Assembly: GCA_002763335.1 (NCBI GenBank)
Contig: PEYS01000112.1
Coordinates: 1 to 16,368, forward strand
Length of the DNA: 16,368 nt
From: Candidatus Woesearchaeota archaeon CG08_land_8_20_14_0_20_47_9
Lineage (GTDB): Archaea > Nanobdellota > Nanobdellia > Woesearchaeales > CG1-02-47-18
Direction of reading: 5' to 3'
The position numbers were made by a program, and so were the translations under genes. The notes under the pieces are model-generated. The model saw only the letters and a program-made list of their open reading frames with translations, was not told where the DNA came from and searched no databases. This document shows, one piece after another, positions 1 through 7,211 of the stretch (its first letter is position 1; every line of letters begins with the position of its first letter).

Positions 1-16
1 CCCACGAACTTTTGAG

Positions 17-949
17 TTATGTTCTGTCGGAAAAATCCAGCCATGGCGCAGGCTCGGCGTTGGATGCCCCATCCGGGGTGGCGAGCAGGACATTTTGCGA
101 AGCCCTGCTGAGCAAAATGTCCGTCTGCCGCCATGGATGGCTGGATACTTCAGATATTATTCTCTTTTTAGCTAATTCACAGTATTCTTCATCAATCTCT
201 ACTCCGATTCCTCTCCTATTTTCTTGTCCGCAAGCTATGAGGGTAGTTCCGCTACCCAAGAATGGGTCAAGTATTAGATCATTCACATAACTAAAAAGCT
301 TTATGCATCTTCTTGGCAGTTCTGTCGGGAAGGGTGCCGGATGCCCGACCCTCTTTTTGCTTTCGCCTGCAAATGTCCAGAGACCATTTGTCCAGGCAAT
401 GAACTCCTCCTTTTTTATGTCAGATTCTCCTCTATTTTGTTTTTTCCATTGTTTTTTATATAACACCGTAATTAATTCAACTGGGGCTATCACATAGGGT
501 GCACTGGCACTCATATAAGAACCCCAAGCAGTCCGTCTTGAAATATTCCCTTCATTCCAGACTATTGTAGAATGATACTTCCATCTGCATTCCTTCGCGA
601 TTTGAAGAATATCAGAATATACGCTCTGTTGTCCTCCCTTGTTTTTATCTAATGGGATATTTAAACAAATTCTCCCATCATCTTTAGCGACTTCATAAGC
701 CTTTTTCAACCATTGTCTTGTAAAATCCAAATACTCGCTAAAAGTTATATTATCTTTATGTGAATTATAATGAATGTCTACATTGTACGGTGGAGAGGTT
801 ACTATTAAATCAACTGAAGAGTCAGGGATCATCTTTGTCGTAATAAAGTCATCTCTTACGATTTGGATACCATATTTATCAGCCTGAAAGTAGATTTCAC
901 CCACCCCTCCCTTTTCAATTCTCTGCTTCCTTTTTATGTTTTTTGGCAT
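17..949 (-). CDS. Beta-class site-specific DNA methyltransferase (SPPY type, probably N4-cytosine)
   Basis: 310 aa. Transfers a methyl group from S-adenosylmethionine to a base in duplex DNA. The catalytic motif IV, TSPPY, is at residues 51-55. It precedes motif X (HPAPFP, about 207-212) and the SAM-binding motif I (DPFLGSGT, 228-235). This IV-then-I order defines beta-class enzymes. SPPY rather than DPPY favours N4-cytosine over N6-adenine, although some SPPY enzymes methylate adenine. The catalytic core ends near residue 267. The remaining ~40 residues are low-similarity sequence encoded by a palindrome (35-146) and look like an added tail. The start ATG at 949 has no obvious Shine-Dalgarno; an AT-rich box on the minus strand at 963-972 could be a promoter. 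No restriction endonuclease is visible, but the window ends just downstream, so orphan versus restriction-modification cannot be decided. The gene is visibly AT-richer than most neighbours and sits between an IS-like inverted repeat and a palindrome, suggesting transfer. Confidence 0.9.
   Translation of the reverse strand: MPKNIKRKQRIEKGGVGEIYFQADKYGIQIVRDDFITTKMIPDSSVDLIVTSPPYNVDIHYNSHKDNITFSEYLDFTRQWLKKAYEVAKDDGRICLNIPLDKNKGGQQSVYSDILQIAKECRWKYHSTIVWNEGNISRRTAWGSYMSASAPYVIAPVELITVLYKKQWKKQNRGESDIKKEEFIAWTNGLWTFAGESKKRVGHPAPFPTELPRRCIKLFSYVNDLILDPFLGSGTTLIACGQENRRGIGVEIDEEYCELAKKRIISEVSSHPWRQTDILLSRASQNVLLATPDGASNAEPAPWLDFSDRT
35..146. repeat. Large imperfect palindrome inside the 3' end of the methyltransferase gene
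   Basis: An outer arm at 35-51 (atccagcc + atggcgcag) pairs with 126-146, with a 4-nt insertion in the right arm. The inner arms GGACATTTTGC (88-98) and GCAAAATGTCC (112-122) are perfectly complementary around a 13-nt loop. A further small hairpin (CCCC/GGGG, about 67-78) lies between the outer and inner left arms. The element is GC-richer than the methyltransferase core and encodes roughly residues 268-305 of the protein in frame. It resembles an inserted palindromic element that has replaced the native C terminus. It could alternatively act as a transcription terminator for a shorter ancestral gene. Confidence 0.75.
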
Positions 950-952
950 TTT

Positions 953-1100
953 GGCTCTGTTGCATTATTTAATCTGTTGCACTATTAAAGATCATTACAG
1001 CTAACAGTAACAGCACAAACCCCTTGCAGCCCAAAAATAAGGCAACCTAAAGGTTGGGGATGGCCCAGATCAGCAGATTTTCGTTACTTGCAACAAAGCC
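953..1100. mobile_element. Putative MITE-like segment with IS-type terminal inverted repeats
   Basis: GGCTCTGTTGCA at 953-964 is matched in inverted orientation by TGCAACAAAGCC at 1089-1100 (11 of 12 positions). The match extends by two bases outward (TT/AA), and imperfect similarity continues inward (AATCTGTTG near 970 against CAGCAGATT near 1071-1079). The ends resemble terminal repeats known from IS6-like elements (GGxxCTGTTGCA) and the IS903 group of IS5 (GGCTTTGTTG). The ~148 bp interior has no transposase ORF. No target-site duplication was recognised in the flanks, so this may be a decayed remnant rather than a recently moved element. The interval separates the methyltransferase start from the aIF5A promoter; otherwise I see nothing in it. 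Confidence 0.45.
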
Positions 1101-1114
1101 AAGCCCTCCAAATA

Positions 1115-1122
1115 TTTATATA
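1115..1122 (+). promoter_or_regulatory. TATA box of the aIF5A gene
   Basis: TTTATATA centred 29 nt upstream of the ATG at 1148. This is the distance expected for an archaeal promoter giving a leaderless or nearly leaderless transcript, and it supports 1148 rather than the upstream TTG at 1088 as the start. Confidence 0.7.
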
Positions 1123-1147
1123 TCAGCGCAAGTCTTTACATTCCCTG

Positions 1148-1525
1148 ATGCCAGAGGCAACAGCAGTAAAGCAGGGAGACTGGATCATGTTCAACAACCA
1201 GCCTCATCAGGTTAAGCGCAGGGAGTCAATAAGCTGCGGAACCCACTCCCATACAAAGCTCAAGTTCTATCTAAGACCACTTGATGGTGGCGGGGAGAAG
1301 AATGTAACCTTTGCTCATCATAACAATGTTGAGGTTCTTGATGTAATCCGCAAGTCTGGACAGGTGATTGCAAAGCTTCCAGGTAGGGTTCAGGTAATGG
1401 ATTCTGTGAGTTATGAGTCTGTTGATGCTGAGGCAAGCCCTGAACTGATGGAGCAGATCAAGGAAGGGGATGAGGTTACATTCGTAACCTATGGCGGGGC
1501 TAACAAGATTATTGAGAAGAGATAA
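1148..1525 (+). CDS. Translation factor aIF5A, lacking the hypusine lysine
   Basis: 125 aa from ATG 1148; the TTG at 1088 would put the start upstream of the TATA box. Members of the aIF5A/eIF5A/EF-P family promote peptide-bond formation on stalled ribosomes. The N-terminal SH3-like domain (about residues 5-65) carries the modification loop. The C-terminal OB-like domain includes the family pattern KSGQVI...VQVMDxxSYE (about 69-91) and a KEGDEVTF strand (about 104-111). Archaeal family members normally read SKPGKHG-xAK, with the first Lys converted to hypusine. Here the loop is GTHSHTK at 31-37, so Thr32 (ACC at 1241) replaces that lysine while the following His and the later Lys are kept. 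The protein is otherwise full length with no frameshift, so it looks functional rather than decayed. Identification is firm; the consequence of Thr32 is inference. Confidence 0.93.
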   Translation: MPEATAVKQGDWIMFNNQPHQVKRRESISCGTHSHTKLKFYLRPLDGGGEKNVTFAHHNNVEVLDVIRKSGQVIAKLPGRVQVMDSVSYESVDAEASPELMEQIKEGDEVTFVTYGGANKIIEKR

Positions 1526-1848
1526 CTCTGACTAACCCCGCGGAGCTAGGTATTCAGAGCCCTCAATATATACCTCCTCAACCACTACCACTAGAGAAGC
1601 AATGCAGGAAGCACAGTCCAAATGATAAAAGCCGAATTCGGAGGCTCGGTTAGAAGCAAAACATGGACGGCTCAGATTAATGAAGTATTGTGTAAGGTGA
1701 TGTGCCACAACATCTGCTGCGTGAGTCAAAAGCTCGCCCGCACAAAGCAAGCGGGGGGCATGCTAGCAGTGTCTCCGAGCATTTTGACACACTTTTCGGA
1801 CTTTTTACACAAAAGCCACTAAATACACAAAGCTCACAATTTCGCAAC
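1526..1848. other. Non-coding stretch with several hairpins, function unknown
   Basis: No convincing protein gene occupies this interval; short ORFs on both strands (60-72 codons) have no family features. On the plus strand several local stems are visible: AGGTAT/ATACCT (1549-1554 with 1570-1575), the palindrome CCGAATTCGG (1632-1641), GATGT/ACATC (1699-1703 with 1710-1714), a GC-rich stem near 1733-1758, and TCCGA/TCGGA (1775-1800) followed by five T's. CGGAGCTAG near 1540 can pair, with a bulge, to CTAGC...CTCCG near 1763-1777, closing a domain of about 230 nt. This would suit a structured RNA. I could not match it to tRNA, SRP RNA, RNase P RNA or a clear box C/D RNA. Confidence 0.3.
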
Positions 1849-1857
1849 ATTTAAATA
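1849..1857 (+). promoter_or_regulatory. TATA box of the grpE-dnaK operon
   Basis: ATTTAAATA about 50 nt before the grpE start predicts transcription from around 1879 and a ~24-nt leader. The leader contains AAGGT, a plausible Shine-Dalgarno. It is the only strong TATA-like element before the four-gene operon, so heat or stress control of grpE and dnaK would act here. I see no clear operator repeat next to it. Confidence 0.6.
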
Positions 1858-1902
1858 CTACCTCTACTTAACGCCATTTTTGTTGATTTAAGGTAAACAT
1901 GG

Positions 1903-2511
1903 GTGGTGTTTTTGAGCGAGGACGCAAAAGCAGATGTGCCAGCAGGGGAAGATACTAAGTCGGATAAGAAGCAGGATAAGTCAGATAAGAAGCAGGAGAA
2001 GGCCCCTGAAGAGCAGGCAAGGGGCAAACCAGAGAAACCTAGAGAAGCAGCTACCAAAGGAGAAGCAGTTAAGGGCAAGATAGCCGAGCTAGAGAAGCTC
2101 AATGCAGAGTATAAAGACGCCCTGCAGAGGCTACAGGCAGAGTTTGAGAACTACAAGAAGCGGGTTGAGAAGGAGGGGTACAGCATTAAAGACTATGGGG
2201 AGAGGTGCATTGTAGAGAAGCTCCTGCCAGTGCTTGACAGCTTTGAGTTGGCATTAAAAAACACCTCTGACCATGAGAAGTTCAAAAAGGGTGTTGAGCT
2301 GATATACGCCCAGCTCTACTCAATACTGGAGGCAGCAGGCCTTAAACCAATAAAGGCAGAGGGCAGGTTTGACCCGTACAAACACGAGGCCCTGTTCCAG
2401 GAGAAGTCAGAAGAGGATGGGGTTATACTTCAGGAATTACAAAAAGGGTATATGCTGAAAGACGAGGTAATAAGGCATAGCAAGGTAAAGATTGGCAGAA
2501 CTATTAAATAA
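1903..2511 (+). CDS. grpE: GrpE nucleotide exchange factor for DnaK
   Basis: 202 aa cytosolic co-chaperone that releases ADP from DnaK. Residues 1-55 are a highly charged, disordered Lys/Glu tail containing a 21-bp tandem duplication (1960-2001). A long coiled coil follows (about 57-105, with the family pattern EFENYKKRVEKE near 80-91). The C-terminal beta domain (about 130-202) ends in EVIRHSKVKIG, matching the conserved GrpE finish. The start is uncertain: GTG 1903, GTG 1906 and TTG 1912 are all in frame, while the ATG at 1899 is out of frame. AAGGT at 1890-1894 supports 1903/1906; GGGTGGTG just before 1912 could serve the TTG. First gene of an operon with a YkgJ-like gene, a PIN-like gene and dnaK, so the chaperone pair is co-transcribed with two unrelated genes between. 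Confidence 0.93.
   Translation: MVFLSEDAKADVPAGEDTKSDKKQDKSDKKQEKAPEEQARGKPEKPREAATKGEAVKGKIAELEKLNAEYKDALQRLQAEFENYKKRVEKEGYSIKDYGERCIVEKLLPVLDSFELALKNTSDHEKFKKGVELIYAQLYSILEAAGLKPIKAEGRFDPYKHEALFQEKSEEDGVILQELQKGYMLKDEVIRHSKVKIGRTIK
1960..2001 (+). repeat. 21-bp in-frame tandem duplication in grpE
   Basis: Two consecutive 21-bp units (1960-1980 and 1981-2001) differ at two positions and each encodes a SDKKQ-centred heptad in the charged N-terminal tail. Length variation here should be tolerated because the tail is outside the folded domain. Confidence 0.8.
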
Positions 2512-2534
2512 CTGTAGATAAAAGGGGGTTATTA

Positions 2535-3080
2535 ATGCTTATATCAATAGACACGCCAAGAGAGGTAATAGAGGGCATAGGCAGGGCCTGCAATAGGTGC
2601 GGCCACTGCTGCAGATATGGTAGCGGAGTGCTTATTGATGACGACCTGCCAAGGATAGCGGCCTTCCTAAGGCTGACTGAAGAGGAGCTAAAGAGCAGAT
2701 ACTTAGAAGAGATTGAGAAGTTCAACACAACCCTCTTCAGGCCAAGGCTGATAAGAAACAGAGAGGGCAAACACGAACTCCCATACGGAAGGTGCATCTT
2801 CTGGAGTGAGAAGGGCGGGTGCACAATACACCCTGTGAAGCCACTCCAGTGCAGGATAGTAAACTGCAGCATACACGGCCATGACATACTCAAGTGGTTT
2901 GACCTCAGGTTTTTTGTAAACCCTCAGGACCCAGAGTCAATAAGGCAGTACGCTGTCTACCTCGAGTTTAATGATCCCCTCCCAGGCGGAAGGATTGAAG
3001 AGCTTATAAAAGACAGAGAGAGACTGGAGAGGATACTCAGCTACGAGATACTGGCAAGGGACAGACTGGTGCTGAAATGA
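2535..3080 (+). CDS. YkgJ-like cysteine-cluster (putative Fe-S or Zn) protein
   Basis: 181 aa. Contains the YkgJ/UPF0153 cysteine cluster: Cys19-x2-Cys22-x2-Cys25-Cys26 (CNRCGHCC), then Cys87, Cys96, Cys106 and Cys111 in the pattern RCxF...GGCxIHPxKPxQCRxxxC. Eight cysteines in this arrangement are typical of a family predicted to bind an Fe-S cluster or zinc; the biochemical role is not established. No signal peptide or membrane segment, so probably cytosolic. The start ATG at 2535 is preceded by GGGGGT (2524-2529) at good spacing. It lies 23 nt after grpE, and its stop overlaps the next start (ATGA at 3077-3080), so the genes are translationally coupled. Its position in a chaperone operon suggests, but does not show, a link to redox or metal-stress protein quality control. 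Confidence 0.85.
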   Translation: MLISIDTPREVIEGIGRACNRCGHCCRYGSGVLIDDDLPRIAAFLRLTEEELKSRYLEEIEKFNTTLFRPRLIRNREGKHELPYGRCIFWSEKGGCTIHPVKPLQCRIVNCSIHGHDILKWFDLRFFVNPQDPESIRQYAVYLEFNDPLPGGRIEELIKDRERLERILSYEILARDRLVLK

Positions 3081-3421
3081 AAAACCCAACAAGGACAGAT
3101 GGAAAGCAGACATACTACCTGAAGACAGAAGCGATAATGCGCTTCTTTGAGGGATGCGATGACAAGATAGATACAATGATAAAGTGCAAGGAGGGAGAGC
3201 TGGCCCTGCTGACAACAGACCACGAGCTTTACGAGGCAATCGGAAGCCTTAAGGACAGAAACAGGATTGACATAAACAAGCTGGTGAAATTCCTGGAGAG
3301 CGTTGACATCGTGTCATTCCGCATGAACCTCAACAAGGAAAAGCCGCTTTTAACAACTGAGCGGGTTGAGAGGCTCAGGAAACTGGCAAGCCTGGATCAG
3401 ACGAGCGCTGAACAGGGCTGA
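3077..3421 (+). CDS. Small hypothetical protein, possibly a degenerate PIN-like domain
   Basis: 114 aa, coupled to the preceding gene through ATGA. I do not recognise a firm family. YYLKTEAIMRFFEG (13-26) resembles the first strand and helix of a PIN nuclease (normally YLDTSxxxxFFEG), but Lys replaces the first catalytic Asp. LLTTDHELYEA (45-55) resembles the third acidic motif of PIN domains. The spacing between these motifs is short compared with a complete PIN fold, and the C terminus is a charged helix. If it is a PIN derivative, it has probably lost nuclease activity. No signal peptide or membrane segment. The downstream gap to dnaK is 56 nt. Confidence 0.55.
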   Translation: MKNPTRTDGKQTYYLKTEAIMRFFEGCDDKIDTMIKCKEGELALLTTDHELYEAIGSLKDRNRIDINKLVKFLESVDIVSFRMNLNKEKPLLTTERVERLRKLASLDQTSAEQG

Positions 3422-3477
3422 GTGCCTCAGTCTATCCAAAAGAGGGTGATGCATCCTGTGGATGGAGGTAGATTAAC

Positions 3478-5418
3478 ATGAGCAAGATAATCGGCATTGA
3501 CCTTGGAACAAGCAACTCAGCTGCAGCCTTCCTGGAGGCAGGAAAGCCGAGGATAATACCAAGCGCTGAGGGGGCAACAGCATACGGAAAGGCCTTTCCT
3601 TCAGTAGTTGCATTCACAAAGGACAGCCAGCTGCTTGTAGGGGAGCCTGCAAGGAGGCAGGCAGTGAGCAACCCAGAGGGCACAATAACCGCCTCAAAGA
3701 GGAAGATGGGTACAGCTCATAAGTACAGGGTGCATGGAAAGGAGTACACGCCGCAGCAGATAGCAGCATTCATACTGCAGAAGATAAAGCGTGATGCAGA
3801 GGCGTTCCTTGGCGAGAAGGTTGAGAAGGCTGTGATAACAGTGCCTGCCTATTTTGATGACAACCAGAGGCAGGCAACAAAGGATGCTGGCGTGATTGCA
3901 GGGCTTGAAGTGGTTAGGATCATAAACGAGCCGACAGCAGCAGCAATTGCATTCGGCCTTGACAAGTCAGACAAGGAGCAGACAGTGCTTGTCTTTGACT
4001 TTGGGGGAGGCACCCTTGATGTTACGACAATGGAGTTTGGAGAGGGCGTATTCGAGGTTAAATCTACATCAGGAGACACGCAGCTTGGAGGCACTGACAT
4101 GGACCAGGCCCTTGTCAAATTCCTGGTTTCAGAGTTCAAAAAGGCAGAGGGCATTGACGTAAGCAAGGACAGGATGGCGACGCAACGCCTGCAAGAGGCT
4201 GCAGAGAAGGCGAAGATAGAGCTATCAACAGTGCTTGAGACAGACATAAACCTGCCCTTCCTGACTGCTAATCAGGACGGCCCTAAACACTTTGTCTACA
4301 AGATCAACCGTGCAAAGCTCGAGGAGCTTGTCACACCCATAATCGAGAAGTGCAGGCACCCCCTGGAGCAGGCAGTGGCAGATGCAAAGCTCTCAATGAA
4401 GGACATAAACAGAATAATAATGGTTGGCGGACCCACAAGGATGCCTGCTGTTCAGAAGTTCGTTGAAGGCATTGTGGGCAAAAAGATAGAGCGTGGTATT
4501 GACCCCATGGAGTGCGTTGCAATGGGGGCTGCAATTCAGGGAGGCATCCTTGCAGGTGATGTAAAGGACATCCTCCTGCTTGATGTTACCCCCCTCTCTC
4601 TTGGCATAGAGACCCTAGGCGGGATATTCACAAAGCTGATTGACAGGAACACAACAATACCCACTAAAAAGTCGCAGATATTCTCAACAGCAGCAGACAG
4701 CCAGACAGCAGTCAGCATACACGTGCTGCAGGGCGAAAGGCCGATGGCTGCTGACAACAAGACCCTTGGCAGATTCGACCTAGTGGGCATACCACCTGCA
4801 CCTCGCGGCATCCCGCAGATAGAGGTCACATTCGACATAGATGCTAATGGCATTGTGCATGTAACTGCCAAGGACCTCGGAACAGGAAAGACACAGTCCA
4901 TAAGGATAACAGCAACAGAGAAGCTGAGTGAGGCTGAGATTGAGCGTATGCGCAAGGGGGCTGAGGCGCATGCAGAGGAGGACAAGAGGCGCAAGGAGGA
5001 TGCAGAGGTCATAAACCAGGCAGACACCCTAATCTACACAAGCGAGAATCTCCTCAAGGACTACAAGGATAAGGTAAAGGACGAGAAGATCGACAACATA
5101 AGGGCGAAGATTGACGAGCTCAAGAAGCTTATGGGGCCTGAGAAGAGGGATACAGCGAAGATAAAGGAGAAGCTCGAGGAGGTAAACAAGCTCGTCCAGG
5201 AGGCATCAACAGAGCTATACCAAAAGGTGGCTGCAGAGCAGGCTGCACAGCAAGCAGGAGGTACAGGGGCAGAAGGAGCAACAGGATCTGGAGCGTCAGA
5301 TGCTGGAGCTGGCGGATCAGGAGAAGGATCAGGCAAGAAAAAGAAGGGCAAGACAGTTGATGCAGAGTACAAGGTGGATGAGGAGGATAAGGAAGAGAAG
5401 AAGGAAAAGAATAAATAA
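3478..5418 (+). CDS. dnaK: DnaK (Hsp70) molecular chaperone
   Basis: 646 aa ATP-dependent chaperone. The nucleotide-binding domain (1-363) shows all three Hsp70 signatures: IDLGTSNS (7-14), [11 protein letters not shown] (172-182) and [11 protein letters not shown] (313-323). The interdomain linker [11 protein letters not shown] follows (366-376), then the substrate-binding beta domain and helical lid (to about 590). A Gly/Ala/Ser-rich linker precedes a Lys/Glu tail with TVDAEY, like bacterial DnaK C termini. The nucleotide domain lacks the ~25-residue insertion typical of proteobacterial DnaK; SKRKMG is followed directly by the [12 protein letters not shown] region, as in Bacillus-type and archaeal DnaK. 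This fits ancient acquisition from a Gram-positive-like source. A strong Shine-Dalgarno GGAGGT (3464-3469) precedes the ATG at 3478. GrpE is in the same operon; no dnaJ is visible in the window. Confidence 0.98.
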   Translation: MSKIIGIDLGTSNSAAAFLEAGKPRIIPSAEGATAYGKAFPSVVAFTKDSQLLVGEPARRQAVSNPEGTITASKRKMGTAHKYRVHGKEYTPQQIAAFILQKIKRDAEAFLGEKVEKAVITVPAYFDDNQRQATKDAGVIAGLEVVRIINEPTAAAIAFGLDKSDKEQTVLVFDFGGGTLDVTTMEFGEGVFEVKSTSGDTQLGGTDMDQALVKFLVSEFKKAEGIDVSKDRMATQRLQEAAEKAKIELSTVLETDINLPFLTANQDGPKHFVYKINRAKLEELVTPIIEKCRHPLEQAVADAKLSMKDINRIIMVGGPTRMPAVQKFVEGIVGKKIERGIDPMECVAMGAAIQGGILAGDVKDILLLDVTPLSLGIETLGGIFTKLIDRNTTIPTKKSQIFSTAADSQTAVSIHVLQGERPMAADNKTLGRFDLVGIPPAPRGIPQIEVTFDIDANGIVHVTAKDLGTGKTQSIRITATEKLSEAEIERMRKGAEAHAEEDKRRKEDAEVINQADTLIYTSENLLKDYKDKVKDEKIDNIRAKIDELKKLMGPEKRDTAKIKEKLEEVNKLVQEASTELYQKVAAEQAAQQAGGTGAEGATGSGASDAGAGGSGEGSGKKKKGKTVDAEYKVDEEDKEEKKEKNK

Positions 5419-5463
5419 GACAGCAGCTATTAATGCAGAGTACTACGATTTGCCTATCTTAAC

Positions 5464-5919
5464 TCACTTCCTGGAGCTTCTGGATTTCCTCCTCTTCCTG
5501 TAAACAAACATAACACTCCTTACAATCACATAAACTAGGAGAGATGAGGCTATTGCAATGATGAAATTGCCAATCAAGAAACGCCTCGAGAAGTTATAGA
5601 TCTGATCTAGGATGATAACATTATAGCGTATGACTGGCTGGCTTCCAAATAGGGCGTCGCCTATTGAGTAGCTTGCCATGTAAAGCGGGATGAGGGTGAT
5701 CGGGTTCCAGAAGACAAACGAGGCAAATAAGGCCAGCTTATTCGCTTTAGGGTAGATCAGCATTGCTAAAAGCCCGAGCAGTATTGTAAAGCCGAGGGTG
5801 GGGAGCACTGCTATGAATGTTCCGATAGCTGCGCCTATGGCTATTGAGTGAGGGGTTGTGTTCTCGCTAAGAAACTCCTGCAGGAGGGACCTTCCCTTCT
5901 CCCTGTATTTTCTGATCAA
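5464..5919 (-). CDS. DUF2062 family membrane protein
   Basis: About 151 aa. The DUF2062 pattern is clear: a short amphipathic N terminus, then SxxPHSIAIGAAIGTFIAVLPTLG, a second hydrophobic segment, FWNPITLIPLYMASYSIG, and a last membrane segment (roughly residues 115-140) before a very basic C-terminal tail (RKRRKSRSSRK). Three to four transmembrane helices are expected. The function is unknown; bacterial relatives sit near lipid-carrier glycosyltransferases. Two TTG codons compete as start. The one at 5925 overlaps the upstream stop (TTGA) but lies only 1 nt after GGAGG (5927-5931). The one at 5919 has 7-nt spacing and is preferred. Last gene of a leftward operon, convergent with dnaK across 45 nt. 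Confidence 0.85.
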   Translation of the reverse strand: MIRKYREKGRSLLQEFLSENTTPHSIAIGAAIGTFIAVLPTLGFTILLGLLAMLIYPKANKLALFASFVFWNPITLIPLYMASYSIGDALFGSQPVIRYNVIILDQIYNFSRRFLIGNFIIAIASSLLVYVIVRSVMFVYRKRRKSRSSRK

Positions 5920-5921
5920 AG

Positions 5922-7205
5922 TCAAACCTCCCTAAGATAACCCCAGCAGTGGAGCTTGTCACTGTCATCAAACCACCTGTCACCAATATCAGTGCGGTAG
6001 TACATGTTAGGGATGAGTATGTTGCTGATCCTTGAATAGACCTGATGCTGCGCCTGCTTCATCGTATTGCCTGTGCCGACAACAATCAGGGCAACACCGC
6101 TCTTGCCTGTTATAAGCCACTCGCCGTTAAGCATTTTCACATCCTCAATATGAACCCCCTCGCGCTTATCCTTCTTGAAGAGGATTGCCGTGTCCTTTGA
6201 ATATGCCTGGAATGTTTCCACATCCCGGAATGGGAAGGGGGGCACAACTATGCGCACACCGACCTGGAAGCCACTCTTGGTCCTGAAGTTCTTGAGGCTT
6301 CCTGAGGCAAGCCCGTGGAGAAACTCCTCCATAGGTATAAGCATGCCCTCCTGCTGTATGCTTATTGTTGGGTAGCCGAAGCGGGCAGTGAATTCAAGGG
6401 GGTATATTCCGTTGCTGTTCACAATGCAGTTGAGGTCAATATAGCCGACATAGCCCTCCTCTGCAAGCTTGCCCTCCATCTTTTTAAGGGTGTTGTTGAA
6501 TATCCTGTTAGGCCCGCTCCAGAACATGCTCGTCCCCATCTCCCCTGTTGATGGGCCTTTGTTGCCTGGGAAGAGCTTCTTATGCTCGAAGTTGACATTT
6601 ATTGGCATCGCGAATTCCTTACCGTTGAAGAATGCCCCTGCAGCAATCTCAACACCAGTAACCCGCTTCTGGAGCTGGAAGACCTTGATGCGGTTTGCAT
6701 GAGCCTTCTTATGTATCCCAAGCATCTGGATTACATCCCTGCCGTCATCCTCCTCGCCTACAAATAGGAATCCCTTTGTGTTCTGAGCCTCGCCGCTGGG
6801 CTTTATAACGTACTTTCCCGGTTTGTCCTTAACAAATTGTATTGCCTCATCAAAGGATGTGAAATCCTGGAAGGGTATGATCTGTATCCCGAACTTCTTA
6901 AGCTCCTCCTGGCCAAAGCTGCGGTCATCCTCCAGGCGGTCAGTGTACTCTGTGCCTCCAACAACAAGTTTGCCCTGAGAGCGCAGCCTCTGGGCCTTTA
7001 TACCTTGACCCAGGACATCGTCAAAGACAACCACGTCAGCCCACTCAACCTCCTTCTCCCAGTTATCAGTCTTGGAAACAAAGCCATCGCCTATGTCCTT
7101 CTCAGTATGCTCCTCAATGAAGTACCTGACCTCATGGCCTTCCTTCACAACTTGCCATGCGATATCAGTGATCAACGCCTCAATGGAAACAAATAGAAAC
7201 CTCAT
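5922..7205 (-). CDS. PurD-like ATP-grasp ligase (phosphoribosylamine-glycine ligase family)
   Basis: 427 aa. The ATP-grasp architecture is recognisable: an N-terminal nucleotide-like domain (1-100), a central ATP-binding region with YVIKPSG (132-138) and GVEIAAGAFFNG (184-195), GPSTGEMGT (217-225, matching the PurD GxMGAYSP loop), and YPLEFTARFGYP (268-279, matching the PurD metal-binding NxRFGDP motif). A C-terminal hammerhead-like domain follows (about 310-427). The N terminus lacks the usual PurD GxGGREHA sequence and the FGDPE motif reads FGYPT, so substrate identity is uncertain. It may make glycinamide ribonucleotide or ligate another amine and carboxylate. The Shine-Dalgarno AGGAGGTAAT (7212-7221) is strong and contains the stop codon of the upstream membrane hydrolase gene; its own stop overlaps the DUF2062 start region. 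Operon membership with two membrane proteins is unusual for PurD. Confidence 0.82.
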   Translation of the reverse strand: MRFLFVSIEALITDIAWQVVKEGHEVRYFIEEHTEKDIGDGFVSKTDNWEKEVEWADVVVFDDVLGQGIKAQRLRSQGKLVVGGTEYTDRLEDDRSFGQEELKKFGIQIIPFQDFTSFDEAIQFVKDKPGKYVIKPSGEAQNTKGFLFVGEEDDGRDVIQMLGIHKKAHANRIKVFQLQKRVTGVEIAAGAFFNGKEFAMPINVNFEHKKLFPGNKGPSTGEMGTSMFWSGPNRIFNNTLKKMEGKLAEEGYVGYIDLNCIVNSNGIYPLEFTARFGYPTISIQQEGMLIPMEEFLHGLASGSLKNFRTKSGFQVGVRIVVPPFPFRDVETFQAYSKDTAILFKKDKREGVHIEDVKMLNGEWLITGKSGVALIVVGTGNTMKQAQHQVYSRISNILIPNMYYRTDIGDRWFDDSDKLHCWGYLREV

Positions 7206-7211
7206 TTTGTA

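Noticed and set aside
1..30. Possible second copy of GTTCTGTCGG (20-29 and 319-328) as a repeat
   Set aside because: Only 10 bp match, both copies lie in methyltransferase coding sequence, and no extended similarity flanks them.
1088..1147. In-frame N-terminal extension of aIF5A from TTG 1088
   Set aside because: The extension lies upstream of and across the TATA box, and the family domain begins just after ATG 1148.
1622..1822. 66-codon plus-strand ORF, and the overlapping 72-codon minus-strand ORF (1532-1750), in the aIF5A-grpE gap
   Set aside because: No ribosome site, no domain pattern, and the stretch is full of inverted repeats; an RNA or spacer is more likely.
1535..1830. RNase P RNA or SRP RNA
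   Set aside because: Short resemblances (AGGAAGCACAGTCC, GGACGGCTCAG) are not in the spacing or order of the conserved regions, so I did not call either RNA.
3849..5372. Long antisense ORFs opposite dnaK (about 130, 163 and 103 codons)
   Set aside because: They are compositional shadows of dnaK codon use, without family features, promoters or ribosome sites.
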